Counted from the stretch's first letter, positions 42,283 to 50,718 are shown. The stretch is DNA of 64,000 nt from DASYTH01 sp035762905 (GCF_035762905.1 NZ_DASUCC010000155.1:1-64000), one strand, 5' to 3'. The notes: generated by a model from the letters alone, not told the origin. Translations and numbers: made by a program.

Positions 42283-42662
42283 TGGCCCGCTATCCGCAGT
42301 TCGATGTGTCCTGGATGTCCGAAGGCGACATCCTCGTGCGCGGCACCGAGGACCCGATGCGCGCGCTCGAACTCCTCGTCGCCCACCTCGACGAGGACTA
42401 TCGAGGCGACGACATGCTCGCCGGCGTCGCCCCGCCCCGGCCCGGCATCGAACCGGACGATTACGAACTCGACCCGGCCGCGATCCAGGCCATGGCCGAC
42501 TGGTGCCACACCTTGCTGGCCAATGCCCGACCCGGCTGGTACCGCAAGATCCACTGCCTGCCCCACTCGGAAGGCGACTGGGAAGGCTGGTCCTGGCAAC
42601 TCGGATACGCCAACGGCCCGGCCCGCGGCGCGTTCCAGGGGGTGTACTTCCGTGACCTCTGA
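42282..42662 (+). CDS. Phage early protein, unknown function
   Basis: A 126-residue acidic protein (YPQFDVSWMSEGDILVRGTE; WYRKIHCLPHSEGDWEGWSW). Its ATG overlaps the clamp-like gene's stop (TGATG); a GTG one codon upstream is possible. No family was recognised. Confidence 0.65.
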   Translation: MARYPQFDVSWMSEGDILVRGTEDPMRALELLVAHLDEDYRGDDMLAGVAPPRPGIEPDDYELDPAAIQAMADWCHTLLANARPGWYRKIHCLPHSEGDWEGWSWQLGYANGPARGAFQGVYFRDL

Positions 42663-43026
42663 CCAACTCGCCCTCGCGTTCGAGGACCGACACGCCGGGC
42701 AGGCCGCCAACTTGGCCGCCGGAACCAGCGTGCTCCGCGACGACCGCGGCCGCGTCGAAACCGCGGTCGCCGAGCTGGCCAGGTTCGGCACGCCGTTCAC
42801 CGCCGACCACGTCCACAACGCACTGCACGGCGGCGACCCGTACGACCCGAACCTCGTGTCAAGCGTGATGGGTGTGTGGGCGCAGGACGGTCGGATCGTC
42901 GAGCATGACTCCCGGCCCACCGCCAGCGAACGCCGCACCCGCCGCGCATCCCGGAACCGTTGGTGGGTTGGTGGCGCCAACATCCCGGAGGCCCGCCAGG
43001 GATCGATGGCGGGTGAGTCTCGATGA
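42652..43026 (+). CDS. Phage early protein, possible DNA-binding domain
   Basis: A 124-residue protein starting at a GTG that overlaps the previous stop. ELARFGTPFTADHVHNALHG and SSVMGVWAQDGRIVEH look like a winged helix, and the C-terminus is very basic. Such small proteins often sit in actinophage replication regions. The function is not established. Confidence 0.6.
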   Translation: MTSDQLALAFEDRHAGQAANLAAGTSVLRDDRGRVETAVAELARFGTPFTADHVHNALHGGDPYDPNLVSSVMGVWAQDGRIVEHDSRPTASERRTRRASRNRWWVGGANIPEARQGSMAGESR

Positions 43027-43049
43027 GCGAATCCTTGCCGATCGTGAAG

Positions 43050-43760
43050 TCAGGTGGCGTGTTTGACGACACAACCGTCAATCCAGCGGGCGAGGATGCT
43101 GAAGGCGGCGAGATATTCGAGGGCCATTTGCTCGTCCCATTCGGGCGCATGTTGATGGGCGGCGGGATTTCGGATGCCGGCGAAGCAGCCTTCGGCATAT
43201 GGGCGCAATGCTCTGTTGCGGGTCTTGATTGTTTGGTCGTTAGGATCACCGGGCAGTTGCAGGAACACTTGTCCGGGCTTGGGCTTGTCGGTGAGTACCG
43301 CGTTCATCAGCTCGGTGTCGGCGATGTCGGTCCGTCCGACCTTCGTTTGTGTGTATGCATTGATCGCGGTAGCGGCCGCGTGGACGGCGGCGCGATAGTG
43401 CTTGCTGTCCCAGAGTGTGCTGGCGGATGTCCAGACCCAAGGATGGAACTGGTCGGCACGCAGGGTCGGGGAATCGGGCGCGAGGTTGGTCGCCCATTCA
43501 TCCATATCGTCGAGGATGCCCAATGCGCGCTGGGCCTGGTTACGAGCATAAGCCGGACCCGTCAGTGGGCCGAGGTCGATGTTCTCGGCGAGCGTTGGCT
43601 CAAGAAGGTGCAGGATCTTCTTGGTCGTCGCCTCGGCTCTAAAAAGTTGCTGGCGGAGTTCCTTGTTGCCGATCCCACCTTCTGCGCGCCGGGTCTGAAG
43701 GTAGCGGTCGACGAGTTCGCTGAAGGCTTCGAGTTGCTCCCGCATCCACTGCCGATTCAT
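43050..43760 (-). CDS. Ymh (TIGR02391)-like HEPN-type protein, antisense in the early operon
   Basis: The 236-residue protein has a helical N-terminus (REQLEAFSELVDRYLQTRR). The C-terminal Ymh domain reads FHPWVWTSASTLWDSKHYRA, AVHAAATAINAYTQTKVGRT and GIRNPAAHQHAPEWDE. Arg197-x4-His202 fits the R-x4-6-H catalytic motif of HEPN ribonucleases. HEPN proteins often act in antiviral abortive responses or toxin modules. It is the only leftward gene in the early region and has somewhat lower GC, as expected of a lysogen-expressed moron. RNase activity is inferred. No antitoxin partner is adjacent. Confidence 0.75.
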   Translation of the reverse strand: MNRQWMREQLEAFSELVDRYLQTRRAEGGIGNKELRQQLFRAEATTKKILHLLEPTLAENIDLGPLTGPAYARNQAQRALGILDDMDEWATNLAPDSPTLRADQFHPWVWTSASTLWDSKHYRAAVHAAATAINAYTQTKVGRTDIADTELMNAVLTDKPKPGQVFLQLPGDPNDQTIKTRNRALRPYAEGCFAGIRNPAAHQHAPEWDEQMALEYLAAFSILARWIDGCVVKHAT

Positions 43761-43907
43761 GGCAGGACTGTAGAACGTCACGTCGACCAGCTCGCGAGCA
43801 CCTGCGGCGTCACCTGACACCACCACCACACCATCACCCACGTGCACGGGCCGCGCCCCAGAACCACCGGCGGGACGCGGCCCGACCCACACACGCAAGG
43901 AACCACC

Positions 43908-44411
43908 ATGACCCGAGAGCAATACTGTGAAGCCCTCGCCGCCCTCTGCCTGCGGCTCGTCGGCGCCGTCCACACCGACGGACCCAACGCCACCGTCGAC
44001 ACCCTTACCGCCATCCACCACCTACCCGTCCCCGACGGCTGGTCGGTCGACATCGCGCTGCCCGTCGTGCTCGCCGCCATGATCAACCCCGACCGGCGGC
44101 TCTCCGAACTGCTCGGCTGGACCGAACAACTCGACGGCGGACCCGCCGACCTCATCCCCACCGAGCCGCCCCCCTGCAACCCGCTCGGCGTCGAAATGTG
44201 CGTCGCCGGACACCTCCCCATCGACAGCCTCGAACCACACGAACAGGAACGGGTCGCCCGCATCCTCAAAGACCGCGGCTGGCAACCCGCCGACATCGCC
44301 CTATGGGTCGACAGCGACACCCAAACCATCAGCGACGCCCTCAAACGCGAACGCAGCCGACCAGCCGCACGCCGCATCCGCGCCGCCAAGAAAGCCGGGG
44401 TCGCGGCATGA
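43908..44411 (+). CDS. Phage protein with predicted C-terminal HTH, unknown function
   Basis: The 167-residue protein after CAAGGAA has a helical N-terminal domain (REQYCEALAALCLRLVGAVH) and a C-terminal segment RVARILKDRGWQPADIALWV then DSDTQTISDALKRERSR, which looks like a helix-turn-helix. Its end overlaps the WhiB-like start by ATGA. It probably has a regulatory or replication role. Confidence 0.6.
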   Translation: MTREQYCEALAALCLRLVGAVHTDGPNATVDTLTAIHHLPVPDGWSVDIALPVVLAAMINPDRRLSELLGWTEQLDGGPADLIPTEPPPCNPLGVEMCVAGHLPIDSLEPHEQERVARILKDRGWQPADIALWVDSDTQTISDALKRERSRPAARRIRAAKKAGVAA

Positions 44412-44803
44412 ACTGGAGAGAAGACGCGGCCTGCCGCGACATGGGATCCGAACGGTTCTACCACACCAGAAACGTCGGAGTCACCGCAGCCAAACGCATC
44501 TGCCAACCCTGCCCGGTCCGCGCCGACTGCCTCGCCGAAGCCCTCGCCCGGCCCGAATACTACGGCGTCTGGGGCGGCACCTCCGCCAACGAACGCCGCA
44601 AGATCCGGCGCGGCGAAGCACAACGAACCCTGAACGGGCAGCGCCGCAATCCGCGCCGGCTCGAACCCGACTTCGACAGCATCGTCGAGCAATACACCCG
44701 GGCCGGCCACACCGGTGTGGCGATCGCCGAGCGACTCGGCGTCCACAAACGAACCGTCGAACGCGCCCGCGCGCGCAACAGAAACCGGAGCGTCGCAGCA
44801 TGA
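44408..44803 (+). CDS. Phage WhiB-like protein with HTH extension
   Basis: The 131-residue protein has the four-cysteine WhiB pattern: C in DAACRDM, then CQPCPVRADC. The GVWGGTSANERRKI turn follows. A C-terminal helix-turn-helix (YTRAGHTGVAIAERLGVHKR) is extra to the usual WhiB layout. WhiB proteins carry a 4Fe-4S cluster and bind the host principal sigma factor. Phage versions can rewire host transcription. It overlaps both neighbours by 4 bases. Confidence 0.88.
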   Translation: MNWREDAACRDMGSERFYHTRNVGVTAAKRICQPCPVRADCLAEALARPEYYGVWGGTSANERRKIRRGEAQRTLNGQRRNPRRLEPDFDSIVEQYTRAGHTGVAIAERLGVHKRTVERARARNRNRSVAA

Positions 44804-46464
44804 TCACCGTCACGGACCTGTTCTGCGGCGCCGGCGGCTCCGGGCTCGGCGCGACCGCCGTGCCCGGCGTCGAGCTGTACCTTGCGGCCAACCACAGCCC
44901 GCGCGCGATCGAGACGCACGCCCTGAACTTCCCCGACTGCCGCCACGACTGCGCCGACATCTCCCAAGTGGAGCCCCGCCGCTACCGGCGCACCAACATC
45001 CTGTGGGCCAGCCCGGAATGCACCAACCACTCGGTTGCCAAGGGCCGCAAGCGGACCGCCGCGCCCGACGGCGACCTGTTCGGCGAACCCGTTCCCGATC
45101 ACGTCGCCGAGCGATCCCGGGCAACCATGTGGGATGTGCCGCGGTTCGCCGAGGTCCACCGCTATGACGCGATCATCGTCGAGAACGTGGTCGACGCGGC
45201 GATGTGGCCGGCGTTCGCCGCGTGGCTCATGGCCATGGACGCCTACGGCTACCACCACCAGGTGGTGTTCCTCAACTCGATGCACGCCCCGGCGATCAAC
45301 GCGCCCCGTGCTCCGCAGAGCCGTGACCGGATGTACGTGGTGTTCTGGCGCAGGGGAAACCGGGCGCCGAACCTCGACATTCGGCCGCTGGCCTGGTGCC
45401 CGTCGTGCGACCGGGAAGTGCGGGCGGTGCAGGTGTTCAAGCCCCGCGGCAAGACGTGGCCGCTCGCCCGGTGGGGCCGGTACCGAGCGCAGTACGTCTA
45501 CCGGTGCCCGACCCCACGCTGCCACGCCGACGTGGAGCCCTACGCCCTGCCGGCCGCGTCGGCGATCGACTGGGACACGCCCGGCGAACGGATCGGCGAC
45601 CGCGACAAGCCGTTGTCCGACAAGACCCTCGCCCGGATCCGAGCCGGCTTGGCGCGCTACGCCCAGCCGGTCACCCTCGAAGCCGCCGGGAACACCTTCG
45701 AACGCCGGCCCGGTGTCCGGTGCTGGCCGGTCGACGGTCCAACCCCGACCCTGACCACGACGGCGACCCGCGCGCTCGCGTGCCCGCCGCTGCTCGTCCC
45801 GGCCGGCGGCACCCGCAACGACACCGCCGCCCCGGTCACCGACCCGTTCCGGACCCGCACCACTACCGAGAACGAAGCCCTGCTTGTCCCGGTCGAGGGA
45901 CGCGACGGGCTGCGCGCCGCCCCGACGGCTGAGCCGATGCGAACCCAGACCGCCCGGCACGAAACCGCGCTCGTCGTGCCCTACTACCGCACCGGGCGTG
46001 CGCAGCCCGACACCGAGCCGTTGCCGACGCTCACCACCGTGGACCGGGCCGGCGTGGCGTTCATCGCCGAGCTACGGGGCGGCGGATCCACCGCGCGCAC
46101 CGTCCGGGAGCCGCTCGCCGCGGTGTGCGCGCAGGGCAACCATCACATGCTGGTGCGGCACAACAGCACGCCGGTAGGCGACCCCGGATACCTGTGCACG
46201 CCGGCCTGCGAGCCGGCCCGCACGATCACCACCGCCGGGCATCAGTCCCTCGTCGGCTGGCCGGCCGAGCCGCCCGAAGTCGAGGACTGCACCTTCCGGA
46301 TGCTCACCGTCCCGGAGATCCAAGCGGCCATGGCGTTCACCCCCGGCTACCAGATCACCGGGTCCAAACGAGAGCAGGTCAAGCAGCTCGGCAACGCCGT
46401 CACCCCGCCGGCCGCCGAGTGGTTGATCCGGGCCGTCGTCGAAGCGCTCGAAGGGACCGCCTGA
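44800..46464 (+). CDS. Phage C5-cytosine DNA methyltransferase
   Basis: The 554-residue protein has motif I DLFCGAGGSG (6-15), a variant motif IV SPEC (Cys74) instead of the usual PPC, motif VI VENVVDA (about 127-133), motif VIII QSRDRMYVVFWR and motif X VKQLGNAVTPPAAEWL near the end. A zinc-ribbon-like block (CPSCDREVRAV, YRCPTPRCHADV) and a long region of imperfect PxTDPxPTxTT units lie in the target-recognition portion. It should transfer methyl groups to cytosine C5 in phage DNA, probably against host restriction. No cognate nuclease is encoded nearby in the prophage. Confidence 0.9.
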   Translation: MITVTDLFCGAGGSGLGATAVPGVELYLAANHSPRAIETHALNFPDCRHDCADISQVEPRRYRRTNILWASPECTNHSVAKGRKRTAAPDGDLFGEPVPDHVAERSRATMWDVPRFAEVHRYDAIIVENVVDAAMWPAFAAWLMAMDAYGYHHQVVFLNSMHAPAINAPRAPQSRDRMYVVFWRRGNRAPNLDIRPLAWCPSCDREVRAVQVFKPRGKTWPLARWGRYRAQYVYRCPTPRCHADVEPYALPAASAIDWDTPGERIGDRDKPLSDKTLARIRAGLARYAQPVTLEAAGNTFERRPGVRCWPVDGPTPTLTTTATRALACPPLLVPAGGTRNDTAAPVTDPFRTRTTTENEALLVPVEGRDGLRAAPTAEPMRTQTARHETALVVPYYRTGRAQPDTEPLPTLTTVDRAGVAFIAELRGGGSTARTVREPLAAVCAQGNHHMLVRHNSTPVGDPGYLCTPACEPARTITTAGHQSLVGWPAEPPEVEDCTFRMLTVPEIQAAMAFTPGYQITGSKREQVKQLGNAVTPPAAEWLIRAVVEALEGTA

Positions 46465-47369
46465 TGCCGTTCTTCCCTGTCGACGACGGGTTCGCCTTCC
46501 ACCGCAAGGCGATCAAAGCCGGCAACGCCGCCATCGGACTGTGGACCCGCGCCGGCTCCTGGTCCGCTCAACAGCTCACCGACGGGTACGTGCCCGACGA
46601 CATCGCCGCCGTGCTCGGATCGCCCGCGCAGGCCAAGCGGCTCGTCACCGCCGGGCTGTGGCACGCCGTCGAAGGTGGCTACCGCTTCCACGAGTGGAAC
46701 GACCCCGGCAGAAATCCGACCCGAGAAAAGGTCCTCGAAAGGCGCCGCACCGAGGCCGACAAGAAGGCCCGAGCCCGAGACGCGAAATCCGGAAAGCAGC
46801 AGGCCACAGCCCGTAGTCCCCAAGGGAGTCCCGGCAGTGTCCCCGAGGGACTCCCGGAGGGAGTCCGCTCTACCCCTCCCCTCCCATATACAGATACTCA
46901 CCTTGACACCAGAGCAGCAACTACCAGCACGCGCGAAAACGACGAACCCGACGACCAGCCCGCACCCGGACCCGGCATCACCGGACCCCGCTCGGTCGAC
47001 GCGAAGCACCTCGTCGCCTCGGTGATCCCGATCGAACTCGGCAGCGCCGTCCGCACCGCCCTCGCCATCGAGACCGCGAGCCTGCTCCGCGAGTTCGACG
47101 AACCCACCATCCGCGAAGCCCTGCAGCTCTGGGCCAGCCGCACCGGCATCGGCCCCAAGGTGCTGCCCAGCCTCGTCGCTGATGTGGTCAAGAGCCGAAA
47201 CGCGAACGAACGCGAACACGTACGTCCTCCCGGTCGGGCGCACGATGGCGCACGTTCGGGGATGGGTGGGAAGGCGCGGGCGTGGGCCGAGTTGGGGGAG
47301 CGTGTGCAGGCCGAGATCGACGCTGGCGGCGGTGGGTTGCGGCTGATCGAGGGTGGTCGGTCGGCGTGA
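46464..47369 (+). CDS. Phage replication initiator-like protein
   Basis: The 301-residue protein begins MPFFPVDDGFAFHRKAIKAG and continues with AIGLWTRAGSWSAQQLTDGY and RFHEWNDPGRNPTREKVLERR, the layout of phage replisome-organiser proteins with an N-terminal winged helix. The middle is low-complexity and linker-like, and the C-terminal helices (TALAIETASLLREFDEPTIR) come before an Arg/Gly-rich end. It overlaps the methyltransferase stop (TGATG) and the next GTG (GTGA). Confidence 0.65.
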   Translation: MPFFPVDDGFAFHRKAIKAGNAAIGLWTRAGSWSAQQLTDGYVPDDIAAVLGSPAQAKRLVTAGLWHAVEGGYRFHEWNDPGRNPTREKVLERRRTEADKKARARDAKSGKQQATARSPQGSPGSVPEGLPEGVRSTPPLPYTDTHLDTRAATTSTRENDEPDDQPAPGPGITGPRSVDAKHLVASVIPIELGSAVRTALAIETASLLREFDEPTIREALQLWASRTGIGPKVLPSLVADVVKSRNANEREHVRPPGRAHDGARSGMGGKARAWAELGERVQAEIDAGGGGLRLIEGGRSA

Positions 47370-47923
47370 ACGAGCTGGACCGGTTGGAGCCGATGACGGC
47401 GCAGCAGTGCGCCCAGGTGCTCGGCATGGCGGCGGCGACGGACCAGCGGATGCCGCAGCCGGACGAGGTGGTGCTGCGGATGTGGTGGGCGATGCTGCAG
47501 CGGGTGCCGTTTTGGGCGGCGCAGCAGGCGATCGTCGAGTGGTACCGGTCGGAGCGCTACCGGGAGACCCGCGACAGCATCTCGCCGGCGGACATCGCCG
47601 GGTGGTGGCGGGATCGGCGTCGGCACGAGCAGCTCGCCGAAGCGCGGCGGCCGGCGGGGGAGTTCGATCCGGACCGGATCCACCGCGGCGTGGATGCGGT
47701 GGTGGCCGCGCTCGCCTCGTCGAAGGGTCTGGATCCGGACGCGGCGGAGGGTGAGGCGGGCTGGCGGCGGGCGGTGTTGGCGGAGCCGTGCGAGTGGCAG
47801 CCGTGCGGGGCCCGGCCGGGGGCGCCGTGCACCGGGCCGGGTGGTCGGCCGTTGGTGAAGCGGTTGGCGCATGAGTGCCGGGAGGTGCGGGCGCGGAAGG
47901 CCGCGGGTGTTTCTACGCCATAG
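47366..47923 (+). CDS. Phage replication-region protein with C-terminal zinc motif
   Basis: The 185-residue protein has helices PDEVVLRMWWAMLQRVPFWA and QQAIVEWYRSERYRETRDSI, then ISPADIAGWWRDRRRHEQLA. A CEWQPCGARPGAPCTGPGGRPL block with a later H..C supplies a zinc-binding site seen in many actinophage proteins beside replication initiators. It is coupled to the upstream gene by GTGA. It may act as a helicase-loader-like partner, which is inference. Confidence 0.6.
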   Translation: MNELDRLEPMTAQQCAQVLGMAAATDQRMPQPDEVVLRMWWAMLQRVPFWAAQQAIVEWYRSERYRETRDSISPADIAGWWRDRRRHEQLAEARRPAGEFDPDRIHRGVDAVVAALASSKGLDPDAAEGEAGWRRAVLAEPCEWQPCGARPGAPCTGPGGRPLVKRLAHECREVRARKAAGVSTP

Positions 47924-47929
47924 TTGTTG

Positions 47930-47941
47930 CGTGCATGCACG
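47930..47941. promoter_or_regulatory. Operator-like palindrome CGTGCATGCACG before a second early operon
   Basis: It shares the GTGCATGCA core with the three switch-region operators. It lies between a possible -35 TTGCGT (47927-47932) and -10 TACCGT (47950-47955) with 17-base spacing. It is placed to let the repressor control the 47993 operon. Confidence 0.55.
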
Positions 47942-47992
47942 AACGTTGCTACCGTGGGAGCACCATCGAGTCAGGTGACACGAGGAGACGAG

Positions 47993-48475
47993 ATGACCAC
48001 CACCACCCGAACCAGCCGCCCGGCCAGCGGCGTGACGCTCGCCCACCCGAGCGACAACGGCGACCCGTTCGCCGGCATCCCCAACGCCGACGACGAGCAG
48101 AACCGGGGGCCCGTCGACACGCGCACATGCGCCTTCCCCGGCGACCAGGAGCACGACCACGCCATGTGCCAGGACGCCGTGGCCGACTACGAGGTGCCGG
48201 TCCCGCTCGACGAGGCGCTCGCCCCGTACACCGCGAAGACCGACGCCCGCCGCAAGGCCCGGCGCACCGTCGCCGAGCTCGTCGCCGAGACCACGCCGAA
48301 GCTCAACCACCAGCAGTCCACCTACGGCGTGTCCGTCCTGTTCGGACTCGGCGCTCCCGGCCGCGAGAAGCACGTCTACAGCGGCACCGTGCCGGCCGCG
48401 ACCGTGCGCCGCCGCCGCGCCAAGAACCGCACGGCCCGCGTGTCCCGCCGCATCAACCGGAAGGCGGCAGCGTGA
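47993..48475 (+). CDS. Phage protein of unknown function, first gene of the second early operon
   Basis: A 160-residue protein with a strong CGAGGAG site. It is acidic in the middle (DDEQNRGPVDTRTCAFPGDQ) with a His/Cys cluster DQEHDHAMC, and has a very basic C-terminus (RRRRAKNRTARVSRRINRKA) that probably binds nucleic acid. It is preceded by an operator-like palindrome. No family was recognised. Confidence 0.6.
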   Translation: MTTTTRTSRPASGVTLAHPSDNGDPFAGIPNADDEQNRGPVDTRTCAFPGDQEHDHAMCQDAVADYEVPVPLDEALAPYTAKTDARRKARRTVAELVAETTPKLNHQQSTYGVSVLFGLGAPGREKHVYSGTVPAATVRRRRAKNRTARVSRRINRKAAA

Positions 48476-48741
48476 TGGGCGACCCGGACCTCAGCTACCA
48501 CGCCTGGTGCGGCATCCACCACCGGCACCACGGCATCTGCGACCCGGCGTCGACCATCGACCTGGACGGCACCAACGCGTCCAACCGGGACGTGGCCGGC
48601 TGGCTGCCCGAACTGCGCGGCGACAAGCCCACCGTCCCCTACCGGCCGCGGCGCCGCCCGGCGCTGCACTGGACCACGTTGGTCGCCGCCCTGATCCTCT
48701 GGGCCGCGATCGGCCTATGCATCTGGTGGGGGCTGTCATGA
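48475..48741 (+). CDS. Small phage membrane protein
   Basis: An 88-residue protein with His-rich N-terminus (WCGIHHRHHGIC) and one C-terminal transmembrane helix (TTLVAALILWAAIGLCIWWG). TGATG overlap with the previous gene and an ATG overlap with the next. The function is unknown. Confidence 0.6.
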   Translation: MGDPDLSYHAWCGIHHRHHGICDPASTIDLDGTNASNRDVAGWLPELRGDKPTVPYRPRRRPALHWTTLVAALILWAAIGLCIWWGLS

Positions 48742-49148
48742 GCAACCTCGACACCCGCACCTGGCTGGCCGCGCTGCTCGGTCACCTGAACCGGTACCCG
48801 CAAATCGAGTCCAGCGTCGCCAATATCTCGCTCAACTACGGCCGGCAGATCGTCGCGTACCCGTTCCACCGCGCCGACAGGAGCGACCTCGCCACGCTCG
48901 CCCAGTGGGCCCACACCCTCGCCGAGGCCCTGCCGATCGAGGTCACCGCGGCCAACGACGAAGACCGCCGAGCGCACCTGAGGTTGACCGGCCGCATGGT
49001 CGACGGCACCGAGGTTCGCGTGGTCGTGATCACCGACCCGGGCGAAACCGACCTGCTCGCCGCGAACACCCCGGTCGAGGTCGGCGCGAAGTTCCCGGTC
49101 GAGCTGCTGCACCGCCTCGTCGACCAGCCCGCCGAGGTGACGTCATGA
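48738..49148 (+). CDS. Phage protein, unknown function
   Basis: A 136-residue protein (TWLAALLGHLNRYPQIESSV; AHLRLTGRMVDGTEVRVVVI) with alternating helices and strands. It overlaps both neighbours by 4 bases. No family was recognised. Confidence 0.6.
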   Translation: MSNLDTRTWLAALLGHLNRYPQIESSVANISLNYGRQIVAYPFHRADRSDLATLAQWAHTLAEALPIEVTAANDEDRRAHLRLTGRMVDGTEVRVVVITDPGETDLLAANTPVEVGAKFPVELLHRLVDQPAEVTS

Positions 49149-49675
49149 CCGAGTACCAGCACGGCGACAAGGTGCGCATCGAGTTCGATGCCAACTACTA
49201 CAGCCGGGCGTTCATGGGCAGCCACGTCGTGGACGCTGACCGCGACCACCGATGCACCGTCCCGGACAACGCCGTCCAGCCGCGCCGACCCAGCCGGGCA
49301 ACGGTCGATCTGCCCCAGCCGACCGCCCGAGACGGCGACCACCACGCGTGGCACCTCGGCGTCAAGTTCGACGAGATGTGGACCGTCCACACCTACCTCG
49401 ACCCGATCGGTCGGCCGGTCGTGGAGGTCCACGACGAGAACGGCGACGTGCTGCTGTCGTTCGGCCCGGATCGGGCGCGCGAACTGTTCGCCGCCGGCCT
49501 GGCCGCGTGCGACCGCGCCGAGCAGTCCGCCGACGCTCTCGCGCTCGCCAAGCAGGACGCCAAGGAGGCCGAGCGGGGGAACGACGACTGGAAAGCCGCC
49601 GCCGATGCCTTCTTGGCGGTCTTCCCGGAGTGCGCCGCAGGAACCTGCGACTGCGACGAGGAGCCCGGCGCGTGA
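49145..49675 (+). CDS. Phage protein, unknown function
   Basis: A 176-residue acidic protein beginning MTEYQHGDKVRIEFDANYYS, with a beta-rich first half (WTVHTYLDPIGRPVVEVHDE), a helical stretch and a CAAGTCDCDEE tail. It overlaps the next gene by GTGA. No family was recognised. Confidence 0.6.
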   Translation: MTEYQHGDKVRIEFDANYYSRAFMGSHVVDADRDHRCTVPDNAVQPRRPSRATVDLPQPTARDGDHHAWHLGVKFDEMWTVHTYLDPIGRPVVEVHDENGDVLLSFGPDRARELFAAGLAACDRAEQSADALALAKQDAKEAERGNDDWKAAADAFLAVFPECAAGTCDCDEEPGA

Positions 49676-50160
49676 CGGCCGCCGAGAACCTGGTGCCCGC
49701 GACCGACTTCCCCTCGGCCGCGGGCACCAGCCTGCCGGCGCTCCGGTTCCAGATCGAGGTGCCGATGCTCCGGCCGCCCCACGCGCACGGACCGGCCAGC
49801 GCGGTGTGCGAACCGCTCAACGCCAACTGGCGGCTGCACTGGCAGTCCCGCCGCGAACGGGTCGCACTCGTCCGCCACGGCGTCATGGTGGCCGCGAAGA
49901 ACGCCGGCGTCCCCGCCGGCCGGCACCTCACCGTCACCCTGCACTACCAGCCCGGCGACAACCGGCGCCGCGACGCCGACAACCTCGTCCCCACCCTCAA
50001 AGCCGCCTGTGACGCGCTCGCCCGCGGGCGCCGGCGGGACTGGGTTGGGCTCGACCTGGTGCCGGACGACACCCCCGAGCACATGACCAAGCGCATGCCC
50101 GTCATCCACCCCGGCCCCGGTGTCCGGCGGCTATGGCTCGAAATCGAGGTAACGAGGTGA
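49672..50160 (+). CDS. RusA-like Holliday-junction resolvase
   Basis: The 162-residue protein contains NANWRLHWQSRRERV, RDADNLVPTLKAACDALARG with the catalytic-type aspartates, and a late DLVPDDTPEHM, the hallmarks of RusA/YqaN-like resolvases. It should resolve branched phage DNA before packaging and fits the RecT/RecB-like recombination genes. GTG start; the stop overlaps the next GTG. Confidence 0.82.
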   Translation: MTAAENLVPATDFPSAAGTSLPALRFQIEVPMLRPPHAHGPASAVCEPLNANWRLHWQSRRERVALVRHGVMVAAKNAGVPAGRHLTVTLHYQPGDNRRRDADNLVPTLKAACDALARGRRRDWVGLDLVPDDTPEHMTKRMPVIHPGPGVRRLWLEIEVTR

Positions 50161-50357
50161 GGCGCGTGATCTGGTTCCTGCTGGCCTGTCTCGCCGGTGC
50201 GCTCGCCGTGGTCGCTTGGAGGTCCGCGCCGATGGACGACCCGATCGTGTGCCCCGAACTGCCCGACGGCAACGAGTACGGCGACGACCTGCTCGACTGG
50301 GTGCGGAAACACGGCAACACCGCACCCGACGACCTGTCCACCTTGGACGGTGCGTGA
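50157..50357 (+). CDS. Small phage membrane protein
   Basis: A 66-residue protein: MRRVIWFLLACLAGALAVVA is one signal-anchor-like helix, followed by an acidic exterior tail (DDLLDWVRKHGN). It overlaps its neighbours by 4 and 1 bases. The function is unknown. Confidence 0.55.
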   Translation: MRRVIWFLLACLAGALAVVAWRSAPMDDPIVCPELPDGNEYGDDLLDWVRKHGNTAPDDLSTLDGA

Positions 50358-50539
50358 TGGCCAGCTTCGTCGACAGCATCACCACCGAACAGGCCGGGCC
50401 CGACCCGTGCCCCCGCTGCCATCGAGACAGCGCGGTGCACCTGTTCGCCGCCCGGCTCGGGTCCGTCCTGCTGCACGTGCTCGTCGTGTGCGTGTTCTGC
50501 GACCGCGACGACGTGATCGAAGGGCGGTACTTGCCGTGA
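50357..50539 (+). CDS. Small zinc-ribbon-like phage protein
   Basis: A 60-residue protein with DPCPRCHRDSA and VCVFCDRDD, two CxxC knuckles around a hydrophobic strand (GSVLLHVLVV). It is probably a zinc-binding nucleic-acid or adaptor protein. Confidence 0.55.
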   Translation: MASFVDSITTEQAGPDPCPRCHRDSAVHLFAARLGSVLLHVLVVCVFCDRDDVIEGRYLP

Positions 50540-50718
50540 CCCGCGTCGAACTGTGGGGCGGCCCGGCCGACGGCCACACCCTTGACCTTCCCCGGCCGCT
50601 CGAGACCCTGCGGGTGCCGCACTGCCCGAACTGCGCCCCACTGGTCACCGAACGGCACCTGTACCGCCGCGACGGCGACGGGCCGCGGTACCGCTACGCC
50701 GGGCAGATGTTCGTATGA
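50536..50718 (+). CDS. Small phage protein, VELWGGPxDG type
   Basis: A 60-residue protein beginning RVELWGGPADGHTLDLPRPL and ending RYRYAGQMFV, a short beta-rich type found repeatedly in actinophages. GTG start overlapping the previous stop and the next ATG. The function is unknown. Confidence 0.55.
   Translation: MTRVELWGGPADGHTLDLPRPLETLRVPHCPNCAPLVTERHLYRRDGDGPRYRYAGQMFV

Noticed and set aside
44800..46464. Complete restriction-modification system in the prophage
   Set aside because: Only the methyltransferase is present; adjacent genes are replication-type, WhiB-like or unknown with no nuclease motif.
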